Shown here one piece after another: positions 8,901 to 14,920 of a stretch of DNA of 23,328 nt (its first letter is position 1; every line of letters starts with the position of its first letter). The stretch comes from a virus. The stretch spans positions 3,575-26,902 of the IMG/VR virus record IMGVR_UViG_3300030116_002384, one strand, 5' to 3'. The notes beneath the pieces are model-generated. The model worked only from the letters and a program-made list of their open reading frames with translations, did no database searches and was not told the origin of the DNA. Both the position numbers and the translations under genes were made by a program.

Positions 8901-9627
8901 TACTCCTAGTTTTGGAGCTTTAGGTGAAGTTTTCTTACCTTTACTAACAGGAGTAGACCCTTTTACTTTACAAAAGATAGACGGCTTAGGTTTAGGCAAC
9001 GATGAAAAAGTTAAGTTTCAACATATTCTTAGTAGGCTAACTCCTAATATACCAACTGCTGCTTTTACTGCCCCTTTGTTTGGTCCAGAAAGTCCAGTAG
9101 TAAAATATGACCCTTTTAGTCAATCTTTTGGTTCTAAAAAAGTAATTACAGCTCTACGTCAATTAGAAGGCGATAATGAAAAAGAAAATCTTTATGGTGA
9201 AAACTACACACCTTTAGAATCTATTTTAAGTGTTTTCGGTTTTAAACTACAGCCAGTTACTTTTTCTAAACTAGTAGGTTCTAAAGGTAGAGAGTTTGAA
9301 AAACTTTATGGTAATGTCAGAAGACGTTATTACAGAATAGCAAAACAATATAGAGAAGGAAAGATAAGTCAAGAAGACGCTGAAACACAAATTAATGAAG
9401 TTTATAAAATTTTAGAAAGAGCAAATAAAAAAACTCAAGCTTTCAGAAATGAGATAAAAGAAAGAGAACAAAGATTAGTAAAGTTTGAAGGTGGCGAAGT
9501 AGACGTGCCTTTTGCTCAAGAAGAACCTGAAAATAGAATTAATCCTCTTACTGGAGAACCTTACAGCGTTACTGCGGGTTCAGAAACTATTGCTTCTGTT
9601 ATTGAAGAAAGAAAAAATGAAATATAA
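5932..9627 (+). CDS. Very large internal virion / ejection protein, 1231 aa (gp16-like position)
   Basis: This is the largest gene of the window. It has two glycine-rich hydrophobic zones near the N-terminus (about 90-165, with ADPIGYIPILGW and GAGMGALYGSIGYVGEG; and about 250-300, with LILALLGGGGAKIAGKIA) that could cross a membrane. A long charged middle follows. Near 672-690 is a WNPVVHVNNTVSNIILYDLAG block like one I recall from very large phage and mobile-element proteins. Near 840-875 is an aromatic/Pro-rich segment (FPTPFLSYTYRVMPLLAEAA). No Glu-centred lytic transglycosylase motif could be picked out. The start overlaps the previous stop by one base. Size and place match T7 gp16 (1318 residues), which is ejected into the cell envelope at infection. 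Function is inferred. Confidence 0.6.
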   Translation: MATINLLEGIKDTPPSQQPINLMGEAELSEAEALKYVVKKGMMDSIDGLRQIYGQITSDDELLEKLKTEDEKLKKIFDNKEYGTKAFSSYLGSAVVADPIGYIPILGWAKKAKTLSKATAYGAGMGALYGSIGYVGEGESRAFNAVAGSTFGGVLGLGGAGIVRGIQKAMGKNPSFAKPLQQRRQENIEKGAAQTKLSGAIPEEEIDKVAADAVEEIQKLKPAISLDRGIERFYKAVGGDKIWDVAVKNWGTGLSAAALGLGGYNAFDDEDATQGERITASLILALLGGGGAKIAGKIAFKDKTLSEIIQSGIVDNYGLPKGYSQLVKTTFGEVNELRNRFLESVQEIATLKPDERKAVYQLMVGDVNNLVDSGLENFSTKARAVVKKAGQDMVDAGLLNEDIFLKNIDTYLHRTYAKHVLREGGNKNVYNAAKQIKVIGDELRRRGQKLDKVINRKTYERSFRRGSKNFGQYKDFDVEDIEVTVSAERYKKLNEKLAKKKTFKITDYKLNETVKDIRDWEVISDDGAELILRDKKRVALKRDYTKQEREELGEIEDAAFAMAETGRLMTNDLAVYKLYSNIAKNKEFSLDVDEFNKFLDEGQIRAENWVQIPVDNITKLPIKKYGQLAGKYVPQEVYNDLTKIQKLKEGGGPILENYLKVNRLWKKSKTAWNPVVHVNNTVSNIILYDLAGANYRFMSRGFKELSKGIEGDKSATLYNLAKANGVFDSDLVSRELTDETRDTLEEALKNLADELSPEILNAQKYSNQVFEGLQKKLQKGYDLSFKKLEDIYQLEDQAFRMGLFMDRLSKGMNVQEAAADAKKWFIDYDINAPFINLLRRFPTPFLSYTYRVMPLLAEAAVRRPWKFAKWAAIGYSLNEVGKGKYPFAEYFSDDPDFGRFKEEVGDEISERALMRENLRNKMFGMPFLPETLIKTPFKSGRDKDTPLYIDVRRFIPGGDVFTVGDRGIGIPIPTFGTTEKDLSLKIPETFTPSFGALGEVFLPLLTGVDPFTLQKIDGLGLGNDEKVKFQHILSRLTPNIPTAAFTAPLFGPESPVVKYDPFSQSFGSKKVITALRQLEGDNEKENLYGENYTPLESILSVFGFKLQPVTFSKLVGSKGREFEKLYGNVRRRYYRIAKQYREGKISQEDAETQINEVYKILERANKKTQAFRNEIKEREQRLVKFEGGEVDVPFAQEEPENRINPLTGEPYSVTAGSETIASVIEERKNEI

Positions 9628-9985
9628 ATATTTTAACGAAGACGAACTAAAGTGTAAGCATACTGGTCAGTGTGATATGGACTGGGCATTCATGCAGACC
9701 ATAGAAAGAATTAGAGAACGCTGCGGTTTTCCATTTAAAGTAAGCAGTGCTTATCGTTCTCCAGAACATCCTATAGAAGCTAAAAAAAGCTCTCCCGGAG
9801 CTCATTCTTCTGGCAAGGCTATGGACATACTAGTCAATGGAGAACAAGCCATGACGCTTGTTAAAATAGCTATTGAAGAAGGTATTAATAGAGTAGGGGT
9901 TTCTCAAAAAGGAGACCGTGCTTCAAGATTTATTCATTTAGATATGGATAACTCTAGAGCTACTCCTCGTATTTGGAGTTACTAA
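9617..9985 (+). CDS. M15-type peptidase, probable endolysin (122 aa)
   Basis: A compact zinc peptidase of the Peptidase_M15_3 type, expected to cleave peptide cross-bridges of peptidoglycan. Visible motifs are SSAYRSPEHP (43-52), SPGAHSSGKAMDI (59-71) and SRFIHLDMD (103-111). The likely zinc ligands are His63, Asp70 and His107. There is no signal peptide, so release through the membrane would need the holin encoded 605 bases downstream of its stop. The frame is open upstream to 9512, but that part only re-reads the end of the virion gene. ATG 9617 is preceded by a purine-rich GAAGAAAG and gives the normal family N-terminus. It overlaps the previous gene by 11 bases. A virion-borne wall-opening role is a less likely alternative. 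Confidence 0.85.
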   Translation: MKYKYFNEDELKCKHTGQCDMDWAFMQTIERIRERCGFPFKVSSAYRSPEHPIEAKKSSPGAHSSGKAMDILVNGEQAMTLVKIAIEEGINRVGVSQKGDRASRFIHLDMDNSRATPRIWSY

Positions 9986-10236
9986 TGTTAGTATTATATA
10001 GAGAAAAAGACCTAGACGAAGCTTACAGAATAGATTGTAGAGCTAGAACTAAGGATAATGTACCTTGGTTGAAAAGAGAAGAATTTAGAGATATCTATGA
10101 AGCTTTATTAGATATGCACTTCACTAAATCGATAGAAAAAAAAGTAAAGAAAACAGAAACAGATGTTTCTGAATGGGTTATAGAAACTGTAAACAAAGCT
10201 TTACAAAAAACTATTGATTTTGAACCTGAAAAATAA
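9985..10236 (+). CDS. Small unknown protein in the lysis cassette, 83 aa
   Basis: I do not recognise this protein. It is soluble and charged, beginning MLVLYREKDLDEAYRIDCRA, with a helical, Lys/Glu-rich second half. The start was set at ATG 9985 because it overlaps the previous stop (TAATG, 9983-9987) and is preceded by GGAG (9975-9978) at 6 bases. An in-frame TTG at 9973 would place that GGAG inside the gene and is rejected. It lies between the M15 peptidase and the MscS-like gene. It may be a lysis accessory or virion assembly protein; nothing in the sequence decides. Confidence 0.6.
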   Translation: MLVLYREKDLDEAYRIDCRARTKDNVPWLKREEFRDIYEALLDMHFTKSIEKKVKKTETDVSEWVIETVNKALQKTIDFEPEK

Positions 10237-10237
10237 C

Positions 10238-10597
10238 ATGGACTTAGAACAATATTATGCCGAAGCTATCGGCTTTTTAATAACTTTGCTTACTGGACTA
10301 GCCTTGAAGGACTGGTCTATGTCTTTCATAAAAGGTGCAACCTTTAGATTTAGCAACTCCTTTAAAGAAGGAGATAAAGTCATTCTCGATGGACAAGTAG
10401 CAATGATTATTAAAATAGGATTTACTCAAACTGTATTCGGGGTATATTCTGATGATGGTTATACTTGGAGATATATTCCTAATCAAAAAATAGATTCTAT
10501 AAAACTAGAAAAAGTAGTAGACCAAGATTTACACGCTGACTCAGCTGCTGAGAAAGCTGAAAAACTTAGAAAAATATTGGAGGAAAAAGATGTTTGA
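10238..10597 (+). CDS. One-helix protein with MscS-like beta domain, 119 aa
   Basis: Residues 8-23 form one hydrophobic helix (EAIGFLITLLTGLALK), followed by an amphipathic stretch 26-40. The next part matches the beta domain of small mechanosensitive channels (MscS family, PF00924 type): FKEGDKVILDG (42-52), IKIGFTQTVF (58-67) and WRYIPNQKI (77-85). These correspond to the FxxGD..., I(x)IG...T... and IPN blocks that follow the pore helix in MscS. The C-terminus is a charged helix with no MscS vestibule alpha/beta domain. A full MscS has three membrane helices and about 286 residues, so this is a minimal version. The ATG at 10238 lies one base after the previous stop. It overlaps the holin-like gene by 8 bases, which points to a membrane or lysis role (inference). 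Confidence 0.75.
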   Translation: MDLEQYYAEAIGFLITLLTGLALKDWSMSFIKGATFRFSNSFKEGDKVILDGQVAMIIKIGFTQTVFGVYSDDGYTWRYIPNQKIDSIKLEKVVDQDLHADSAAEKAEKLRKILEEKDV

Positions 10598-10952
10598 TAA
10601 ATTAATTAAACCAGTAAGTGATATAGTTGGTAAGTTTGTAAAAGATAAAGATTTACAAGCACAACTTGACCACGAATTAAAAACATTGTTTCATCAAGCT
10701 AATTTAGCTCAAGTGGAAATAAATAAACTTGAAGCTAAAGGTAATTGGTTTCAGTCTTCATGGCGACCACTAACAGGTTATGTTTGTGTTGCCGGATTAG
10801 CTATTAACTTTTTAATATCACCAATCGCAAAAGGTTTTGGTATTGATATACCACAAGCTGATGCAGGTGTGATGATGCCCCTTCTAACAGGAATGTTAGG
10901 AATTGCAGGAATGAGAAGTTATGACAAACTGAAAAAAACAGACTCTAAATAA
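10590..10952 (+). CDS. Holin-like membrane protein (holin_3TMs type), 120 aa
   Basis: An N-terminal amphipathic helical region (1-50) leads into the signature WFQSSWRPLTGY (53-64), then hydrophobic segments at about 62-80 (VCVAGLAINFLISPIA) and 92-110 (AGVMMPLLTGMLGIAGM), and a short Lys-rich tail. The xxSWRPLTxx turn before the first membrane helix is typical of the phage holin_3TMs family (PF11351). Such proteins form lesions in the inner membrane that release or activate the endolysin. A strong Shine-Dalgarno GGAGG (10579-10583) precedes ATG 10590 by 6 bases and lies inside the MscS-like gene. Together with the M15 peptidase it makes up the lysis set. Only two membrane segments are clear; the N-terminal helix may be a third, weaker one. 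Confidence 0.8.
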   Translation: MFDKLIKPVSDIVGKFVKDKDLQAQLDHELKTLFHQANLAQVEINKLEAKGNWFQSSWRPLTGYVCVAGLAINFLISPIAKGFGIDIPQADAGVMMPLLTGMLGIAGMRSYDKLKKTDSK

Positions 10953-10979
10953 TAATGCTTACGGAGGTAAAAAAAGCGA

Positions 10980-11072
10980 GTGAAAAATGGTAATGGTCAG
11001 GATTTCTGTGTCCTGTGTGTCCTATTTTGGATAACAATAACAGTAATGTATGCTTCATTTACAGCAATATAA
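10980..11072 (+). CDS. Possible 30-aa single-helix membrane peptide after the holin
   Basis: A GTG-started frame with GGAGG at 10963-10967 (12 bases upstream, rather long) encodes 30 residues: a short polar head, then CVLCVLFWITITVMYASF as one hydrophobic helix. It is the last frame of the plus-strand block, 27 bases after the holin stop. Tiny single-helix proteins beside holins can be antiholins, pinholins or spanin parts, but 30 residues and a GTG start make this uncertain. It could be chance. Confidence 0.35.
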   Translation: MKNGNGQDFCVLCVLFWITITVMYASFTAI

Positions 11073-11098
11073 AAAAATAATAATTTAAATATTTTAAA

Positions 11099-11120
11099 AA
11101 ACAAAAAACTTATTTTGTTT
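11099..11120. terminator. Weak A/T-rich hairpin, candidate bidirectional terminator
   Basis: The 8-base inverted repeat AAACAAAA (11099-11106) and TTTTGTTT (11113-11120) with a 6-base loop lies where the two convergent transcripts must end. On the minus strand the second arm runs on into a U-rich tail. There is only one G-C pair, so stability is low and the call rests mainly on position. Confidence 0.3.
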
Positions 11121-11131
11121 AAGGGATTTTT

Positions 11132-11350
11132 TTAACTTAATTTTTGTTGCAAATCTTCATGTAAAGGTTTAACCCTTTTTTTAACAGTATAAACTAGCTT
11201 TTTTATCTTTTCTTTTTCAGGAAACTCAAATATTTTATCAATATCTTTGTCTTCGACAAAAGACAACTCAGTTATTAACCTGTTATCTTTATCTATTACT
11301 AGCTTCCAGCTAATAAGATTGCCTTCTTTACTTTTGTTGTTCCTCTTCAT
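11132..11350 (-). CDS. Small basic protein downstream of nrdB, 72 aa
   Basis: I do not recognise this protein. It is lysine-rich (start MKRNNKSKEGNLISWKLV), with a predicted beta-like N-terminal half and a Lys/Glu-rich helical C-terminal half. Its ATG lies inside the 3' end of nrdB in another frame, overlapping it by 23 bases. There is no clear Shine-Dalgarno, so it would depend on ribosomes finishing nrdB. It is the last gene of the minus-strand block. It could be an RNR-linked accessory gene or just a leftover open frame. Confidence 0.5.
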   Translation of the reverse strand: MKRNNKSKEGNLISWKLVIDKDNRLITELSFVEDKDIDKIFEFPEKEKIKKLVYTVKKRVKPLHEDLQQKLS

Positions 11351-12320
11351 TGGTAATACCTATAAATTTTACTTGGTCTTGTCTTCCTCTAAGTCCTGCT
11401 TTCATATAAGAAGTAGCACGACCTTCAAAAAAGTTCTGATGTTCAACACCAGTAACTTCATCTAGCCAAGGTAAAGGATTTTCTCTTTGGTCAAAGTTTG
11501 TTTTGAGTCCTAGTTGTAAAAGTCTTCTATCAGCTATGTATCTATTGTAAGCATACATATCTTTTTTAGTTAGACCTTCTATATCTCCCATGTCAAACAC
11601 TAAATCTAAAAACTTATCTTCAAGTTTTACCATGTGTCTACAGATATCATAAAGTTCTTTTTTAAACTTATCAGTCCATATATCTAAGTTTTCTTGAATA
11701 AACTCTCTAAATAATCTAGTCATAGCTTCAACGTGCATTGACTCATCTCTAATAGAATAAGTAACTATCTGCCCCATACCTTTCATCTTTCCAAATCTAG
11801 GAAAGTTTAATAAGATTGCAAAACTACTAAATAATTGTAGTCCTTCGGTAAAGGCTGAGTACACTGCTAAAGTTTTAGCAATACTCTGCTTGTCAGAACG
11901 AACAGTCTTTAAATCACTTATGTATTCGTGCTTATCAGACATTTCTTCGTACTCAGCGAATGCCTTGTATTCTATTTCAGGCATACCCACAGTATCTAAT
12001 AAAAGACTGTAAGCATCTTGATGTATTGCTTCCATGTTTGCGAAAGAACCCATCATCATTCTAGCTTCTGGTTTTCTAAATATTTTCATATATCTATCTA
12101 TGTACCCTGAAGCAACATCAACATCTGACTGCGTGAACAATCTAAATATCTGAGTTAGTAGGTTCTTTTCTTTATCTGTGATATCTTGCCAGTCTTTAAC
12201 ATCTGTGTGTAATGGTACAGACTCTGGCATCCAGTGCATTTGATTTTGGAGTTTGTAATAATCATACATCCAAGGGTAATCAAAAGGTTTATAGTATTCT
12301 CTAGTTTTTAATAAGCTCAT
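11328..12320 (-). CDS. nrdB: Ribonucleoside-diphosphate reductase, small (radical) subunit
   Basis: Class Ia RNR R2 subunit. It holds a diiron centre and a stable tyrosyl radical that starts ribonucleotide reduction in NrdA. All key residues are visible: metal ligands Asp66, Glu97, His100, Glu159, Glu193 and His196, and the radical Tyr104 in MEAIHQDAY. The Glu159-Glu193 spacing equals that of E. coli (204-238). Tyr305 (in TSYMKAG) lines up with E. coli Tyr356 of the electron-transfer path. At 330 residues it is shorter than E. coli R2 (375) but appears complete. The ATG directly follows the nrdA stop, with GAGGG just upstream, so the two subunits are coupled. It supplies deoxynucleotides for phage replication in the cytoplasm. 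Confidence 0.95.
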   Translation of the reverse strand: MSLLKTREYYKPFDYPWMYDYYKLQNQMHWMPESVPLHTDVKDWQDITDKEKNLLTQIFRLFTQSDVDVASGYIDRYMKIFRKPEARMMMGSFANMEAIHQDAYSLLLDTVGMPEIEYKAFAEYEEMSDKHEYISDLKTVRSDKQSIAKTLAVYSAFTEGLQLFSSFAILLNFPRFGKMKGMGQIVTYSIRDESMHVEAMTRLFREFIQENLDIWTDKFKKELYDICRHMVKLEDKFLDLVFDMGDIEGLTKKDMYAYNRYIADRRLLQLGLKTNFDQRENPLPWLDEVTGVEHQNFFEGRATSYMKAGLRGRQDQVKFIGITNEEEQQK

Positions 12321-14216
12321 TTATCCCTCACAAGCGATACATTCCACATCATCTAAACGAACACGTGGAATTTTAGTGTTAACATTTTCTACATTTCTGG
12401 CTGCATTAGTTCTAAAATAGTATAAAGATTTTAGTTTGTGCATACCGTACCAATGCACATCACTCACGTATTGCATGTATTCATCATGCACTTCTTGAGA
12501 TTCAGTAGCACTTGGTAAATTAAAAAATAAATTTACTGATTGGGCTTGACAGATAAACTCTTGCCTTTTATAAGCATGTTCTATTAGCCAAATCTGATTT
12601 ATTTCGTTTGCAGTTTTAAAAATTTCTTTTTCTGCATCGGTAAGAATATCTAGGTGTTGAACAGAACCTTCATTACCTGCTATATCTTTCCATAATTTTT
12701 CTAGTTCGTCTCCTTTTAAACCTTTACTACGTAATAGTTTTTCTAAGTATTTGTTTTTTACTTGATAACTACCGGATAAAGTTTTGTGGGTAAAGACGTT
12801 TGCTCTATAAGGCTCTATTGAGGGAGACGTACCAGAACATATAATACTACTACTAGCGTTAGGAGCAATGGCAAGGAGATGAGCATTACGCATACCAGAA
12901 CCAGATACATCAGGTGCTTCACCACGAATATCAGCGAGTTCCTGACTAGCTTTTGTAGCTTTATTTTTAATGTCTTTGAATGTTTGATAGTTAAATCCCG
13001 TAGCTTGGATGCCTTCCAACGGAATTTGATTTGATTGTAAATAGGCATGAAAACCCATCGCACCCATTCCCAGTGAACGCTCTCTGTAAGCCGAATAAGC
13101 GGCTTTAGCATAGCCCTCTTTGCCTTCTTTAACATAATTTTTAAAACGCTTAAAGTTAGCATTATACTCTCCCAGCTGCGATGTGTCAATAGCATTATCA
13201 ATAAAATGCTGTATAACATTATCCAACATAGTTATAAGGTCTTTTATAAAATCTTTATTATTTTTCCAAGTATCATAATGTTCTAAATTAACACTAGATA
13301 GACAGCACACTGCTGTTCTTTCTTCGTCAGTAGCTAAGGTTATTTCTGAACACAAATTACTTTGTCTTATTTTTAAACCTAAGTCTTTTTGTCCTTGTGG
13401 TAAATGTTCATTACAAGTATCTATGTTAATTAAGTAAGGCTCTCCAGTTTCTGCTCTAGCGTTAATTAACTGCCACCAAAGAGAACGAGCATTTACAGTC
13501 TTTACTGCTTCATTACTTTTAGGGTCTATTAATCTAAAGTTATCATCTTCTTCTACGGCTTTTAAAAACTCATTAGTAAGATTAATACCATTATGTAAGT
13601 TTAAATTCTTTCTATTTATATCCCCACCAGATTCTTTTCGCATGTTGATAAACTCTTCAATCTCTGGATGAGATATATCCATGTAAGCAGCATAGCTACC
13701 TCTTCTAGTTACCCCTTGATTAAAGGCTAACATTTGAGAATCAACTACATGTATGAATGGAATTGAACCAGTAGAACGACTCCCGCTAGAAGTAGATACA
13801 CCGTTACTCCTAATATCTCCCCAATATCCACCAATACCTCCACCTGCACTAGCCAACCAAATGTTTTCGTCATAATGAGCAGATAAACCAGAACGGCTGT
13901 CAGGTACATAATTAAGGAAACAGCTAATAGGTAGCCCACGACTAGTTCCCCCGTTACTAAGTATAGGAGTGCTAAACATGAACCAACCATCGGAACAGTA
14001 ATTATACAATCTCTGAGCCAACTCAAAGTCAGTGTGTTTTTTATATGTTGCTGCAAATACTGCAGCCCTTGCAAAAGATTCTTGTGCATGTGTTTCTTCC
14101 TCCCAGAAGTATCTATCTTTTAAAGTATCTAGACTAAATTTATCTAGTTTCTTTTCTTTGTTATAATTAATTTGAATGCCTAAATAAGGCTTTTCTCCAA
14201 TTTTATCATCGGACAT
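12321..14216 (-). CDS. nrdA: Ribonucleoside-diphosphate reductase, large (catalytic) subunit
   Basis: Class I RNR R1 subunit, converting ribonucleoside diphosphates to deoxy forms. The active-site set is present: Cys99 (PISCFL), Asn287-Leu-Cys289-Ser-Glu291 (NLCSEITL) carrying the thiyl-radical Cys and the base Glu, Cys304 (VCCLSS) as the partner of Cys99, Tyr599-Tyr600 (SLYYFRT) for radical transfer, and a C-terminal CIAC redox pair (626/629). At 631 residues it is about 130 shorter than E. coli NrdA. The catalytic Cys lies near 99 instead of 225, so the N-terminal ATP-cone is absent. GGAGGT lies 4 bases before the ATG. The frame is uninterrupted, with no intein or intron. It overlaps the upstream gene by 11 bases. 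Confidence 0.95.
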   Translation of the reverse strand: MSDDKIGEKPYLGIQINYNKEKKLDKFSLDTLKDRYFWEEETHAQESFARAAVFAATYKKHTDFELAQRLYNYCSDGWFMFSTPILSNGGTSRGLPISCFLNYVPDSRSGLSAHYDENIWLASAGGGIGGYWGDIRSNGVSTSSGSRSTGSIPFIHVVDSQMLAFNQGVTRRGSYAAYMDISHPEIEEFINMRKESGGDINRKNLNLHNGINLTNEFLKAVEEDDNFRLIDPKSNEAVKTVNARSLWWQLINARAETGEPYLINIDTCNEHLPQGQKDLGLKIRQSNLCSEITLATDEERTAVCCLSSVNLEHYDTWKNNKDFIKDLITMLDNVIQHFIDNAIDTSQLGEYNANFKRFKNYVKEGKEGYAKAAYSAYRERSLGMGAMGFHAYLQSNQIPLEGIQATGFNYQTFKDIKNKATKASQELADIRGEAPDVSGSGMRNAHLLAIAPNASSSIICSGTSPSIEPYRANVFTHKTLSGSYQVKNKYLEKLLRSKGLKGDELEKLWKDIAGNEGSVQHLDILTDAEKEIFKTANEINQIWLIEHAYKRQEFICQAQSVNLFFNLPSATESQEVHDEYMQYVSDVHWYGMHKLKSLYYFRTNAARNVENVNTKIPRVRLDDVECIACEG

Positions 14217-14493
14217 TTTTACCTCCTGAATCGTCTTGATGATTTATGTAAAATGTTATCATTGCATAATGTATTATTTTTAATAAGTCATTATAGTTTT
14301 TACCTTCTTTTTTACCATAACGCATAGCGTATTTCATTATGTTGCCCATAGCAAAACCTTCACCATGCCCTGCGTCAAGTATCATATCGGTAGCTTGATA
14401 TTTACCGTTTGCATAATGCTTACTGTAAGTATCGTCAATGTAAGTTCTTACGATACTAAGAATTACATCTTCTTTAAATTTATAATTAGCCAT
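14206..14493 (-). CDS. DUF3310 family phage protein, 95 aa
   Basis: The segment HYANGKYQATDMI (26-38), then GFAMGNIMKYAMRYGKK (46-62) and a DLLKIIHYA block (69-77), fits DUF3310 (PF11753; 'SaV-like nucleotide kinase' in some annotations). This family has no proven function and is common beside phage replication and nucleotide genes. The start was set at ATG 14493, with AGGAG 7 bases upstream. The frame runs open to 14580, but that part re-reads the endonuclease gene. It overlaps the endonuclease gene by 8 bases and nrdA by 11. The name 'nucleotide kinase' should be treated with caution: no P-loop is present. Confidence 0.8.
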   Translation of the reverse strand: MANYKFKEDVILSIVRTYIDDTYSKHYANGKYQATDMILDAGHGEGFAMGNIMKYAMRYGKKEGKNYNDLLKIIHYAMITFYINHQDDSGGKNVR

Positions 14494-14920
14494 TTTTAAA
14501 CTCCTCTGGTAATGTCTCTTCTGAGTACCATTTAAAATTATTCTTTTCAGCCCACTCAGCGTGGCTTCTTTTAGTTCCATCTTTTCTCCTCTTTGCTTGG
14601 GGCATAGGAGAACTAGGACTAGAAAACAAAAAAACTAATTCTTGATTTTCTTTTAAACTTTTCCTAATCCAAACATACTTGTTATATTCATTGTAATCCC
14701 AAAATCTTCCTTTTGCTTCTAATAAATATTCAACACCATTAATTGTTTTAGTAAAGTCAGGTTCATAATTATGTTCTACGATATAACTTACTTTGTCAGT
14801 ATGGTGTGCCCAAGACTGTAAAACAGAAGTGTGTAGTTTATACTCCCACTTAGAATCATATCCTTTGGGAACATCTTTTTCTACAGGTCTTACTTTTCTA
14901 GGCTTTCTATAACCTCTCAT
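14486..14920 (-). CDS. T7 gp3-like endonuclease I (Holliday junction resolvase)
   Basis: A 144-residue protein, close in length to T7 endonuclease I (149). The nuclease residues appear in order: Glu26 (SKWEYKLH), Asp55 (NYEPDFTK), Glu68 and Lys70 (YLLEAKGRFW), matching Glu20, Asp55, Glu65 and Lys67 of T7 gp3. The enzyme resolves branched DNA before packaging and helps break down host DNA. The N-terminus is very basic (RGYRKPRKVR), suitable for DNA binding. The start ATG overlaps the upstream stop (ATGA). It sits in the same operon as polymerase and exonuclease, as expected for recombination-dependent replication. Confidence 0.9.
   Translation of the reverse strand: MRGYRKPRKVRPVEKDVPKGYDSKWEYKLHTSVLQSWAHHTDKVSYIVEHNYEPDFTKTINGVEYLLEAKGRFWDYNEYNKYVWIRKSLKENQELVFLFSSPSSPMPQAKRRKDGTKRSHAEWAEKNNFKWYSEETLPEEFKNG

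Larger units (their letters stand above)
10953..11131. other. Junction between convergent gene blocks
   Basis: This is the only long non-coding stretch in the window apart from the possible 30-residue peptide (10980-11072). It separates plus-strand late genes from minus-strand nucleotide-metabolism genes. From about 11070 to 11130 it is nearly pure A/T. Apart from the weak inverted repeat listed separately I see no RNA gene, attachment site or origin. Confidence 0.6.

Noticed and set aside
9512-9616. N-terminal extension of the M15 peptidase rich in Leu/Lys
   Set aside because: It re-reads the end of the 1231-residue gene in another frame, and the family N-terminus fits the ATG at 9617.
10955-10993. 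12-codon frame just after the holin
   Set aside because: It has no ribosome site in front, and the only GGAGG lies inside it.
11328-12320. Possible truncated NrdB tail lacking the electron-transfer tyrosine
   Set aside because: Alignment by eye from NPLPW onward places Tyr305 at the E. coli Tyr356 position, so the tail appears complete.
12815-14089. Long minus-strand frames inside nrdA (12815-13219 and 13745-14089)
   Set aside because: They are alternate-frame shadows of a fully supported catalytic gene, with no ribosome site or sensible protein pattern.
12321-14216. Intein or intron in nrdA, common in phage RNR genes
   Set aside because: The frame is continuous and all motifs are at normal spacing.
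14494-14580. N-terminal extension of the DUF3310 gene
   Set aside because: It re-reads the endonuclease gene; ATG 14493 has AGGAG at 7 bases.
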